A DNA stretch of 64,000 nt from Phycisphaerales bacterium (GTDB lineage: Bacteria; Planctomycetota; Phycisphaerae; Phycisphaerales; UBA1924). The stretch spans positions 1-64,000 of the forward strand of contig JADJMV010000009.1 in NCBI GenBank assembly GCA_016709445.1, in the 5' to 3' direction. This document shows positions 56,723-64,000 of this stretch, piece by piece (position 1 is the stretch's first letter; each line of letters begins with the position of its first letter). Below the pieces are notes generated by a model that was not told where the DNA came from, searched no databases, and worked only from the letters and a program-made list of their open reading frames with translations. Both the position numbers and the translations under genes were made by a program.

Positions 56723-58195
56723 TTGGCACTCTTTGGAAAGAAGAAGTCGGACGACGAATCGCCGGCGGACGACGACGGGAAGCGCGATCCCATGCCCTTC
56801 TCGCCCGAGAACGCGCAGGTCTTCTTTGACCGGGCAAAGACCGTCGGCGAGACCGGGAGCTTCGAGTATGCCATGCAGCTCTGGCTCGGCGGTCTCAAGC
56901 ACGATCCTTCGAGCATGTACGGGTTGGAGGCCTTCCTTAACGTCGCCGTGAATTTCAAGGGTAAGCCTGGTAAAGAGCTGCTCTCCGTCGTGGATGGCAA
57001 GACGCCCGCTGACAAGTATCTGGACGCCATTCTGGCCTGGGGGCTGAAGATCGCGGACGGCCCCTCGGCGGTTCGAGCCGTCGAGGCCGCCGCGAAGCTC
57101 AATCTCGGGGAGCAGACGCACTACATGGGCGAGAAGGCGATCCAGGTCGTCCGGGGCAAGCCCAAGAAGGATCTGTATGTTCGCCTGATGAAGGCGTTCG
57201 GCCAGGTCCAGGCGTTTGATCTGGCGGTGGTGGCGGGTGAGCAGGCGGTGCAGATGGACCCTTCGGACGGCACGCTGGCCAGCGACGTCAAGAACATGTC
57301 CGCGCAGCAGACCATGCGCAAGGGCGGCTTCGACCAGACCGGCCAGGAGGGCGGCTTCCGGGCCAACATCCGCGATCTCGACAAGCAGCGGATGCTTGAA
57401 GAGGCCGACCGCACGGTGAAGACCGAGGAGACGGTTGATCGTCTCATCGCGGACATGGAGGCCGAGTACCAGCGTCGCCCGGACGACCTGCCGACCATCC
57501 AGAGCCTGGCGAAGCGGCTCCTCGAGCGTGGCCGGCCGGAGGATGAGGACCGGGCGTACCGCTTGCTCATGACGGCATTCAAGGACACCAAGCAATTCCG
57601 ATTCCGCCAGGAGGCGGGGCGCATACGGCTGAGGAAGGGCCGCCGGGCCCTGATGACGTACCGCGACCACGCCCAGCAAAATCCCGATAATGCCGATGCG
57701 CAGGCCAAGTACGAAGAGGCCCAGAAGAAGTTCCTCTCGATGGAAATCGCGGAACTGACGCTGGCCGTCGAGAACTATCCGACAGACCTCACGCTGAAGT
57801 TCGAACTCGGCAAGCGGAACTTCGAGCTCGGCAAGTACGACGAGGCGATCGGGCTGCTCCAGGAATCCAAGGGTGATTCGCGGTACCGCGCCCAGTCGCT
57901 AGGTCTGCTGGGCCGCTCGTTTCAATCCATGGGCTGGCACGACGAGGCGATCGCGACGTTCCGCCAGGCGATCGACGCCCAGGGCATGCTCTCGGACGAG
58001 TTGGGCCTCGAACTGCGGTACGGGCTGATGCGCTCGCTGGCCGACAAGGCGGATTCCGAGCAGGACCTGCCCTCCGCGGAAGACGCCGAGAAGCTCGCAT
58101 CTCAGATCGCGATTGAGAACTTCAGCTTCCGCGATATCCGGCAACGCCGCGAGGAACTCAAGAAGCTCGTGCTGTCGCTGCGGCAAGGGAAGTGA
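56723..58195 (+). CDS. Tetratricopeptide repeat protein
   Basis: About 490 residues. TTG 56723 is preferred: it gives the typical opening LALFGKKKSDDE and has GAGGGA eight bases upstream; GTG 56654 would add 23 Arg-rich residues. TPR-type helix pairs are seen through most of the protein, for example FEYAMQLWLGGLKHDPSS, LAVVAGEQAVQMDPSDG, RRPDDLPTIQSLAKRLLERG and YRAQSLGLLGRSFQSMGWHD. A charged helix (IRDLDKQRMLEEADRTVK) links the halves. No signal peptide, so it is a cytoplasmic scaffold. Its stop overlaps the kdsB start (GTGA). Confidence 0.82.
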   Translation: MALFGKKKSDDESPADDDGKRDPMPFSPENAQVFFDRAKTVGETGSFEYAMQLWLGGLKHDPSSMYGLEAFLNVAVNFKGKPGKELLSVVDGKTPADKYLDAILAWGLKIADGPSAVRAVEAAAKLNLGEQTHYMGEKAIQVVRGKPKKDLYVRLMKAFGQVQAFDLAVVAGEQAVQMDPSDGTLASDVKNMSAQQTMRKGGFDQTGQEGGFRANIRDLDKQRMLEEADRTVKTEETVDRLIADMEAEYQRRPDDLPTIQSLAKRLLERGRPEDEDRAYRLLMTAFKDTKQFRFRQEAGRIRLRKGRRALMTYRDHAQQNPDNADAQAKYEEAQKKFLSMEIAELTLAVENYPTDLTLKFELGKRNFELGKYDEAIGLLQESKGDSRYRAQSLGLLGRSFQSMGWHDEAIATFRQAIDAQGMLSDELGLELRYGLMRSLADKADSEQDLPSAEDAEKLASQIAIENFSFRDIRQRREELKKLVLSLRQGK

Positions 58196-58959
58196 GCCGC
58201 ATGCCGGGGGGCGTCGCCAACGCAGCCGTCGCGCTGATTCCCGCAAGGCTGGGTTCCACACGGTTCCCCCGCAAGGCGCTGGCATCGGAGACCGGCAAGC
58301 CGATGGTGGTGCACGTCCGTGAGGCCGCCGAGCGGGCGGCGAGCATCGGACGGGTCGTGGTGGCCACCGATGCCGAGGAGATCGCCGCCGTCGTCCGCGA
58401 TCGCGGGGGCGAAGCGGTGATGACCTCCGGGGCCCATCCCAACGGCACCTCGCGCCTCGCCGAAGCGGCAACTCTGCTGGGCCTGGATGACGAGACGGTC
58501 GTCGTCAATGTGCAGGGTGACGAGCCCGAGATCGACCCGGCCCTGATAGATTTGGCGATCGCGGCCCACGCCGCGAGCGGGGCGGAGGTCGCCACGATCG
58601 CCTCTCCGTTCGGGCCGGGGCAGAGCCCCTTAGATCCGAACATCGTCAAGGTCGTCCTCGACGCCCGCGGTCGCGCCCTCTACTTCTCTCGCAGCCCCAT
58701 CCCCTTCGACCGGGATGGAGCGTGTGGCGTCTGCCCCCTCAAGCACGTGGGGCTGTACGTCTACCGGGCGGGGTTTCTTCGACGCTACGTGCTGATGCCC
58801 GAGACGCCCCTGGAGCGGGCCGAAAGGCTCGAGCAGCTTCGCGTGCTCGAGCACGGCTGTTCGATCGCCGTCGGAGTGGCCGAGGCCCACCACATCGGGA
58901 TCGACACCCCCGCGCAGTACGCCGCGTTCGTGGCCAGGTGGCGGAACGGGACTCAGTGA
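58192..58959 (+). CDS. kdsB: 3-deoxy-manno-octulosonate cytidylyltransferase
   Basis: 255 residues. VALIPARLGSTRFPRKAL is the nucleotide-binding opening, VVVATDAEEIAAVVRDRGG and TSGAHPNGTSRLAEA follow, VVVNVQGDEPEIDPALID is the metal/QGDEP site, and ALYFSRSPIPFDRDG and KHVGLYVYRAGFL continue the fold. It activates Kdo with CTP for lipopolysaccharide synthesis, indicating an LPS-type outer membrane. GTG 58192 overlaps the TPR stop; ATG 58201 is an alternative. Confidence 0.94.
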   Translation: MSRMPGGVANAAVALIPARLGSTRFPRKALASETGKPMVVHVREAAERAASIGRVVVATDAEEIAAVVRDRGGEAVMTSGAHPNGTSRLAEAATLLGLDDETVVVNVQGDEPEIDPALIDLAIAAHAASGAEVATIASPFGPGQSPLDPNIVKVVLDARGRALYFSRSPIPFDRDGACGVCPLKHVGLYVYRAGFLRRYVLMPETPLERAERLEQLRVLEHGCSIAVGVAEAHHIGIDTPAQYAAFVARWRNGTQ

Positions 58960-60869
58960 CCGGCGGGCTCTCCGACGGGGGCGGCTTCCGCGGCGTGCTC
59001 GTCGGCGGCCGGGGCAGGCTGGGGCTCAAACTTCCGGATCACGTTGGCGTCGAGGATGTTCCAGTTGTAGGGATCGACCACGGCGTCAATCGGGCGTTCT
59101 GAAAGCTCGAAGCTCTTCACGACCTCCCGCTCCTCGGTGTCGATGTAGACATACTCGCCGGGGGCGGATTCAAATTTGAGGTAGACGGGGACGACCATGG
59201 CGTAGGCGGGGTTGTCCGCGTCGATCGTCTGCACCTGCCGGAACGTGATCGTCGCGGTGCCCGGGCCGTCCTCGCCCTCGGAACCCGGCTCCCACGCGAT
59301 CTCGACGTCGGCGCGCGGGGCGCCCGCGCGATAGACCCACTGGGCGAAGAATCGCTCCAGGCTATCCCCCGAGGCCTCCTCGAGGCACTTGCGGAAGTCG
59401 TCGGTCTCGACGGCCGCGAACTTGTACCGATCGATGTACAGCCGGACGCCGGCCCAGAAGGCCTGGTCCCCCAGCCGCTCACGCAGCATGTGCAGCACGC
59501 AAGCCCCGCGCGGGTACGGATTGTTTGCCTTCGTGAACGTGTCGTTGGGATCGCGGTAGAGGTTCGACGCCAGCGCGGGGCTCTCCGGCGAGGACGTGCG
59601 GGAATCCCTCCTCGCGGCTTGGCGGAAGTTGCCCCGGATGGCCCGGAGGTAGGCCTTGCGGGCCGCGTCTTTGGCCTCATCGGGGGTCTTGCCGGCGTCG
59701 AGGGCGTCCTGTTCACCGACGTGCTCACTCCAGAGGGCCTCGCCATACGTGGCCCAGCCTTCCTGGAGCCAGAGGTGGGCCCAGTTCTTGTTCGTCAGCA
59801 GGTCGCCCGTCCACTGGTGGGTAAGTTCATGGACGATGATGTCGTCAATCGAACCGGGTGACGCCGCCGCCGCGAAGGGGAAGAAGGTGGTCGCGGATGT
59901 GTTCTCCATCGCCCCGGCGGCGAAATCCCGCACGATGGCCTGCGAGTACTTGGCCCACGGATAGGGCTCATCGAAGAGCTTCTCCATGTAGGCCACCATC
60001 GCCGGGGTATGGGCGAACGACTTGCGAATGCTGTCGGCGGTGCCCACGGGCCCATAGACAGGCATCGGCAGGCCCGGCCGGGCCGAGTCCGGGCCCCCGA
60101 CGTCCACAACGTCGAACTTGCCGATGACCAGCGAAACGAGGTAGGGAGCGTGCGGCATGGCCTGGTCCCAGTGCCAGCGCACCCGGCCATCATCAAGCGC
60201 CTTCTTGCTCTTGAGCTCGCCATTGGAGACCACCTCGTAGCCGTCGGCCACCGTCACAATCAGCTCGGTGGAGAGCCTCTCGTTGGGGTGATCGAAGCAG
60301 GGGAACCAGCGGCGGGCGTACTCCGGCTCCCCCTGGGAGTGGAGCATGGGTACTTCTTCGCTCGGCCCGCTAGGACGCTTCTTCGGGGGCGACCAGGTCA
60401 GGGCCTCGCCGTCGGCGGCCATGTTGTCGGGCCCGAGGGTGTATTCGATGGCCAGGGTGATCGAGCGTCCCAACGGGATCGATTCGGGAAGATCGATCCG
60501 GAGGTCTCCGCCCTCGTGCGTGAACCCAATCTCCCGCCCCTCGTAGGCGACTTTGGTGATCTCCATCCCAACGGCGTCCAGACGGACGGACTGGCGGGCC
60601 GAGCCGATCGGCTCCATGGTCAGCGTGCACCGGCAGGTGGCCCGGGCTTCGTGCTCAAAGTCCGGGAAGTCCAGTTCGAGGGTCATGTGCGTGTGGTCGA
60701 AGTCCCGGTGGGGCAGGTAGTTCGCGAGGTCCTTACCGGTCTGGGGGTCCCACCGCAGCGATCTGGGCTGGCCCGAGTCGTCCTGGCCATCGTTCTGGGC
60801 GATCGCGGCGGCAGGGAGGAGGGCCAGGGCAACGAGGGCGAAGGCGGATCGGATCGGGGTGGGACGCAT
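58953..60869 (-). CDS. Secreted M1 family aminopeptidase
   Basis: 638 residues, starting MRPTPIRSAFALVALALLPA, a signal peptide cut near IAQ. The N-terminal sandwich precedes GAMENTSATTFFPFAA (the GAMEN substrate motif) and IIVHELTHQWTGDLLTNKNW with AHLWLQEGWATYGEALWS, i.e. HExxH with the third ligand Glu 19 residues later. C-terminal domains are short, as in two-domain M1 enzymes. It trims N-terminal residues in the periplasm or outside. The 3' end overlaps kdsB by seven bases. The gene appears monocistronic. Confidence 0.92.
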   Translation of the reverse strand: MRPTPIRSAFALVALALLPAAAIAQNDGQDDSGQPRSLRWDPQTGKDLANYLPHRDFDHTHMTLELDFPDFEHEARATCRCTLTMEPIGSARQSVRLDAVGMEITKVAYEGREIGFTHEGGDLRIDLPESIPLGRSITLAIEYTLGPDNMAADGEALTWSPPKKRPSGPSEEVPMLHSQGEPEYARRWFPCFDHPNERLSTELIVTVADGYEVVSNGELKSKKALDDGRVRWHWDQAMPHAPYLVSLVIGKFDVVDVGGPDSARPGLPMPVYGPVGTADSIRKSFAHTPAMVAYMEKLFDEPYPWAKYSQAIVRDFAAGAMENTSATTFFPFAAAASPGSIDDIIVHELTHQWTGDLLTNKNWAHLWLQEGWATYGEALWSEHVGEQDALDAGKTPDEAKDAARKAYLRAIRGNFRQAARRDSRTSSPESPALASNLYRDPNDTFTKANNPYPRGACVLHMLRERLGDQAFWAGVRLYIDRYKFAAVETDDFRKCLEEASGDSLERFFAQWVYRAGAPRADVEIAWEPGSEGEDGPGTATITFRQVQTIDADNPAYAMVVPVYLKFESAPGEYVYIDTEEREVVKSFELSERPIDAVVDPYNWNILDANVIRKFEPQPAPAADEHAAEAAPVGEPAGH

Positions 60870-60976
60870 GGGTTTTCCTCTTGGGAGGGGTCGGAACGGC
60901 GCGCAGCGTACCCGGCGGGGCCGGCCCGCGTCGCGGTGGGTCAGACGCGGGGGAGAACTTGTAGTTTCCAATTCGG

Positions 60977-62938
60977 ATGGTACGATCGTCCATGCCCACC
61001 ACGGACGGACCCCAGCGGAACCAGAGCGAGGAGGCCCGGTCGCGCACACGGGGCGGCCGCGCGGTCGGTACCAACCTGCTGGCCTCGCTCGGCGAGACCA
61101 CGGCATCGACGGAGTACTACTCGCCGCTCCCGGAGGGGTACCGGAAGGGCCGGCACAAGTACGTGGTGGTGCTGGGCACGGTGATGAGCGGGCTGGGCAA
61201 GGGGATCTTCGCGTCAAGCGTGGCGAAGATGCTCAAGGACAAGGGCCTCTGCGTCGCCCCGATCAAGATGGAGGGGTACCTCAACATCGATTCGGGGACC
61301 CTGAACCCCTACCGGCATGGCGAGGTGTTCGTCCTCGACGACGGGACCGAGTGCGACATGGACCTGGGGACCTACGAGCGGATGCTCGACCAGGACCTCA
61401 CGACGCACAACTTCACGACCAGCGGGCGGATCTATTCGGAGATCCTCGACCGCGAGCGGCACGGCGTCTATTTGGGGCGCGACGTCCAGATGATCCCGCA
61501 CGTGACCGGTGAGGTGAAGCGTCGCCTTCGGGAGCTTGCGCTCCGGGGCGATGGCCAGCGCGCCGCCGACGTGGTGTTCGTCGAGGTCGGCGGGACGGTG
61601 GGGGACTACGAGAACGGGCTCTACATCGAGGCGATGCGTGAACTCGCGTTCGAGGAGGGGCCCGAGTCGGTGTGCTTCGTGGCGTTGACGTACGTGATCG
61701 AGCCACCGGCGCTGGGTGAGCAGAAGTCGAAGGCGGCACAACTCGGCATCAAGCGCCTTCTTGAGGCCGGCATCCAGCCCCACATCATCGCCTGTCGCGC
61801 GACCCACCAGGTCCAGCGGCAGGTGATGGAAAAGATCGCGATGTTCTCCAATGTCCCGCTCCGGCGGGTTTTTTCTATGCACGACAGGTCGAGCATCTAC
61901 ACCATCCCCGACGAGATGCGCCTGGAGGGCTTGGACCGGGAGATCCTCTCGCTGCTCGGCCTGCACGACCGGGTCGATGTGGCGGCCGAGGATCGGGGCC
62001 GGGCCCGATGGGGCGTCTTCGTGCAGCGGCTCACCCGCAAGGACAAGCTCCCCCTCTCGGTCGGCATCGCGGGCAAGTACAGCGAATTGCGGGACGCCTA
62101 CGCCTCCATCGACAAGGCTCTCGAGCACTGCGGGGCGCATCTGGGCGTCGATATCCACCAACATTGGATCGAGGCCTCCGACATCGACGACTCGACCGCC
62201 GCCACGGTGTTCGGCTCGGTCGATGCGGTGATCGTGCCGGGCGGGTTCGGCTCGCGGGGGGTCGAGGGCAAGATCGCGGCCGTGAAGCATTGCCGCGAAG
62301 GCGGGGTGCCCTATCTGGGCATCTGTCTGGGCTTCCAGGTCGCCGTCATCGAATTCACGCGCAACGTACTCCGCATGGCGGACGCCAACAGCGCAGAGTT
62401 CGCGCCGGAGTGTCAGAGGCCTGTGATCAGCGAGCTGCCCGAGCAGAAGAAAATCGAGGGGCTCGGGGGGACGATGCGCCTGGGCGCCCAGGACGTGCTG
62501 GTCCAGCGCGACTCACTGGCCGCCCGGCTCTACCGCGACCAACTCACCGCGCGGAGCACCATCCACGAGCGGTTCCGCCATCGGTACGAGGTCGACCCAA
62601 CCTATATCGAGCGACTCGAGGCCCACGGCCTGATCTTCTCCGGACGCCATCCGCAGCACCCCATCATGCAGATGCTCGAATTGCCCCGGCAGGCTCCCGC
62701 GGATCAACCGGTGGACCCATCGAAGCCGCGAGTGGTGCATCCCTACTTCGTTGGTGCCCAGTTCCACCCCGAACTGACAAGCCGTCCGCTCCGCCCGCAG
62801 CCGCTGTTTATGGGGCTCGTCGCGGCGGGGATGCGCCGACGCTACCAGCAAGACGCGGAGGTGTGGCGCCGGCTCGAGGCGGACCAGATGGTCCGGCACT
62901 GGGTGAGTGAACTTCGCGGCGAGAGTCGGCCCGCCTGA
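60977..62938 (+). CDS. pyrG: CTP synthase, divergent long form
   Basis: 653 residues (ATG 60992 is an alternative), about 100 longer than typical PyrG. An N-terminal extension of about 60 residues is hydrophilic. The amidoligase domain has VVLGTVMSGLGKGIFASSVA (the usual VSSLGKG varied), KMEGYLNIDSGTLNPYRHGE (DPY changed to EGY, but the Asp of NxD kept) and VEVGGTVGDYENG. The glutaminase domain has VPGGFGSRGVEGKIAAVKH, YLGICLGFQVAVIEF with the Cys nucleophile, and FHPEL (His/Glu). An insertion lies before FHPEL. Makes CTP from UTP and glutamine. It is divergent from the M1 aminopeptidase gene. Confidence 0.92.
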   Translation: MVRSSMPTTDGPQRNQSEEARSRTRGGRAVGTNLLASLGETTASTEYYSPLPEGYRKGRHKYVVVLGTVMSGLGKGIFASSVAKMLKDKGLCVAPIKMEGYLNIDSGTLNPYRHGEVFVLDDGTECDMDLGTYERMLDQDLTTHNFTTSGRIYSEILDRERHGVYLGRDVQMIPHVTGEVKRRLRELALRGDGQRAADVVFVEVGGTVGDYENGLYIEAMRELAFEEGPESVCFVALTYVIEPPALGEQKSKAAQLGIKRLLEAGIQPHIIACRATHQVQRQVMEKIAMFSNVPLRRVFSMHDRSSIYTIPDEMRLEGLDREILSLLGLHDRVDVAAEDRGRARWGVFVQRLTRKDKLPLSVGIAGKYSELRDAYASIDKALEHCGAHLGVDIHQHWIEASDIDDSTAATVFGSVDAVIVPGGFGSRGVEGKIAAVKHCREGGVPYLGICLGFQVAVIEFTRNVLRMADANSAEFAPECQRPVISELPEQKKIEGLGGTMRLGAQDVLVQRDSLAARLYRDQLTARSTIHERFRHRYEVDPTYIERLEAHGLIFSGRHPQHPIMQMLELPRQAPADQPVDPSKPRVVHPYFVGAQFHPELTSRPLRPQPLFMGLVAAGMRRRYQQDAEVWRRLEADQMVRHWVSELRGESRPA

Positions 62939-62957
62939 TCCGCCGTGCTAGGCCCGG

Positions 62958-63602
62958 TCAGCCCGACAACGCCGCCAGCCGGTTCGCCGCATCCAGCAGC
63001 AGGACACAACTGAATCGATCGGCCCGCCCGGCCTGGACTTGGCAGTTGTGCAGGAGCGTGTCGGCGTACATCGCCGCGTCGACGTCGCCCCCAGCCGCGA
63101 GTTCCGCGAACGTCGCGACCGCCCAGGGCCGGTTGGTCCCGTTATCCGGCTGCAGTTCGGCCATGAGCCACCGCGCCAGAGAGAGTGCCCGGTCCCGCGG
63201 CTGATGGTCTGCCGCCGAATGGGCGTGCCACCACAACGCCTGCAGCGAGGCCAACTCGACCTCTGTCCAGACCTCGATGCCGTGCTCGCGGACATCAGGA
63301 GCGACCGGTCCATCCGGCGTCCTCAGGGTCGAGGTCGCGTCGCCGTCTGGATCCAAAAGTGATTCCCAGAGCGCCACATCGATCCGGTCGGCTCGAGGCC
63401 CCGGCTGCCGGGGGATGTGGAGCACCCAGGTCAGCAGCGGCAAGTCGACCGCTCGCCTGTGCCCGAAATCGTCCGTGAACCCCCGGGCGTATGCCACCCG
63501 CTCGGCCTCTGAAGCCCCCAGCACCGGAGCCAGCGTTGACCCGCGAAGCCCCGACCTCAAAACGGCATCGATCTGACGAGACCAGTCGGCGAGCGTGCGC
63601 AT
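62958..63602 (-). CDS. Hypothetical protein, soluble, planctomycete-type
   Basis: 214 residues. No signal peptide or membrane segment. Helical stretches such as ELASLQALWWHAHSAADHQP, LSLARWLMAELQPDNGTNRP and MYADTLLHNCQVQAGRADRF suggest an all-alpha C-terminal half. No family or catalytic motif is recognised; similar short proteins of unknown role are common in Phycisphaerae. It lies convergent with pyrG, with a 19-base gap, and divergent from panC. Confidence 0.7.
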   Translation of the reverse strand: MRTLADWSRQIDAVLRSGLRGSTLAPVLGASEAERVAYARGFTDDFGHRRAVDLPLLTWVLHIPRQPGPRADRIDVALWESLLDPDGDATSTLRTPDGPVAPDVREHGIEVWTEVELASLQALWWHAHSAADHQPRDRALSLARWLMAELQPDNGTNRPWAVATFAELAAGGDVDAAMYADTLLHNCQVQAGRADRFSCVLLLDAANRLAALSG

Positions 63603-63664
63603 GCCGCATTGTTGGGGCCGCCGAACGCGCTTGACAGCGGCGGTCCGCCGCGCATCCTTCCGGC

Positions 63665-64000
63665 ATGGTCATCGCCCGGACACGATCGGAGTTGGACGCC
63701 GCCGGGGCTATGGGCTCGGTGCTGGTGCCGACCATGGGAGCTCTGCATGAGGGCCACGCCGCCCTCTTCCGGCTGGCCCGCGAGCATGCCGGCCCCACCG
63801 GCAGGGTCTCGGTCAGCATTTTCGTCAACCCGACCCAGTTCAACGAAGCGGCCGACTTTGACCGCTATCCCCGGACTCTTGACGCCGATTGCGAGATCTG
63901 CGAGCGTCTCGGCGTCGATGTTGTTTTTTCCCCTCCGCCGGGGGTGATGTACCCGGAAGGCGAGGAAGTGCCCGTCGGTCCACTCCCCGCCGTCGCGACC
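63665..64000 (+). CDS. panC: Pantothenate synthetase, 3' truncated by window edge
   Basis: 112 residues seen from ATG, open to the window end. [20 protein letters not shown] is the PanC ATP-binding HIGH-like region, [20 protein letters not shown] the pantoate/beta-alanine site, and [20 protein letters not shown] the following helix. It joins pantoate and beta-alanine to make pantothenate, the coenzyme A precursor. Most of the C-terminal half lies beyond the window. Confidence 0.93.
   Translation, partial: MVIARTRSELDAAGAMGSVLVPTMGALHEGHAALFRLAREHAGPTGRVSVSIFVNPTQFNEAADFDRYPRTLDADCEICERLGVDVVFSPPPGVMYPEGEEVPVGPLPAVAT

Overview
The window looks like chromosome from a high-GC planctomycete, most likely class Phycisphaerae. 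This is inferred from content: an LEPR-XLL surface protein, DUF1080/Gfo-Idh/sugar-isomerase cassettes, a multihaem cytochrome paired with a PVC-type sugar-dehydrogenase propeller, a planctomycete zinc-ribbon protein, and a strongly GC-biased third codon position. There is no rRNA, no convincing tRNA and no CRISPR array.

Layout. (1) 1-9458: a tightly packed plus-strand catabolic operon (DUF6807-BNR_4 fusion, heparinase II/III-like, enolase-superfamily, Gfo/Idh dehydrogenase, TIM-barrel isomerase, Nramp-like transporter, DUF993 aldolase-like). It probably processes an acidic or modified glycan, and two members are frame-broken. (2) 9441-14258: acetyltransferase, secreted alpha/beta hydrolase, CPD photolyase, small membrane protein, SOUL haem-binding lipocalin-like protein. 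(3) 14349-17508: ligase-associated DNA-damage helicase and PdeM nuclease. (4) 17566-25510: aminotransferase, AtoE-like fatty-acid transporter, glycerate 2-kinase and, convergent, a giant M14-S9 double peptidase. (5) 25655-34246: a 3-keto-glycoside type sugar oxidation operon (isomerase, small membrane protein, Gfo/Idh, tandem DUF1080, pentahaem cytochrome, dehydrogenase propeller). (6) 34249-41071: atypical pyruvate kinase, argH, GGDEF-EAL regulator with a structured leader, DUF2200. (7) 41187-45488: a decayed zinc-ribbon gene, a displaced guaA 3' fragment, an RHH/Fic-Doc toxin-antitoxin pair and intact guaA. The arrangement is that of a tiny genomic island integrated at the guaA 3' end. (8) 45596-49425: lipoprotein, RsbW-like kinase, STAS antagonist, MlaE permease, adenine deaminase. 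(9) 49566-52557: LEPR-XLL cyclophilin-propeller surface protein and a UbiA prenyltransferase. (10) 52617-64000: housekeeping genes ribH-nusB-ftsY, def-fmt-HEIGHH protein, TPR protein-kdsB, M1 aminopeptidase, divergent pyrG, a hypothetical protein and the 5' part of panC.

Many genes overlap by 4-8 bases (ATGA, GTGA or CTGA junctions), so translational coupling is common. At least seven otherwise well-conserved genes carry one-base indels, often in short G/C runs, and one carries three compensating ones. This pattern suggests residual assembly errors at least as strongly as genuine gene decay, so the frameshift calls should be checked against reads before any biology is read into them.
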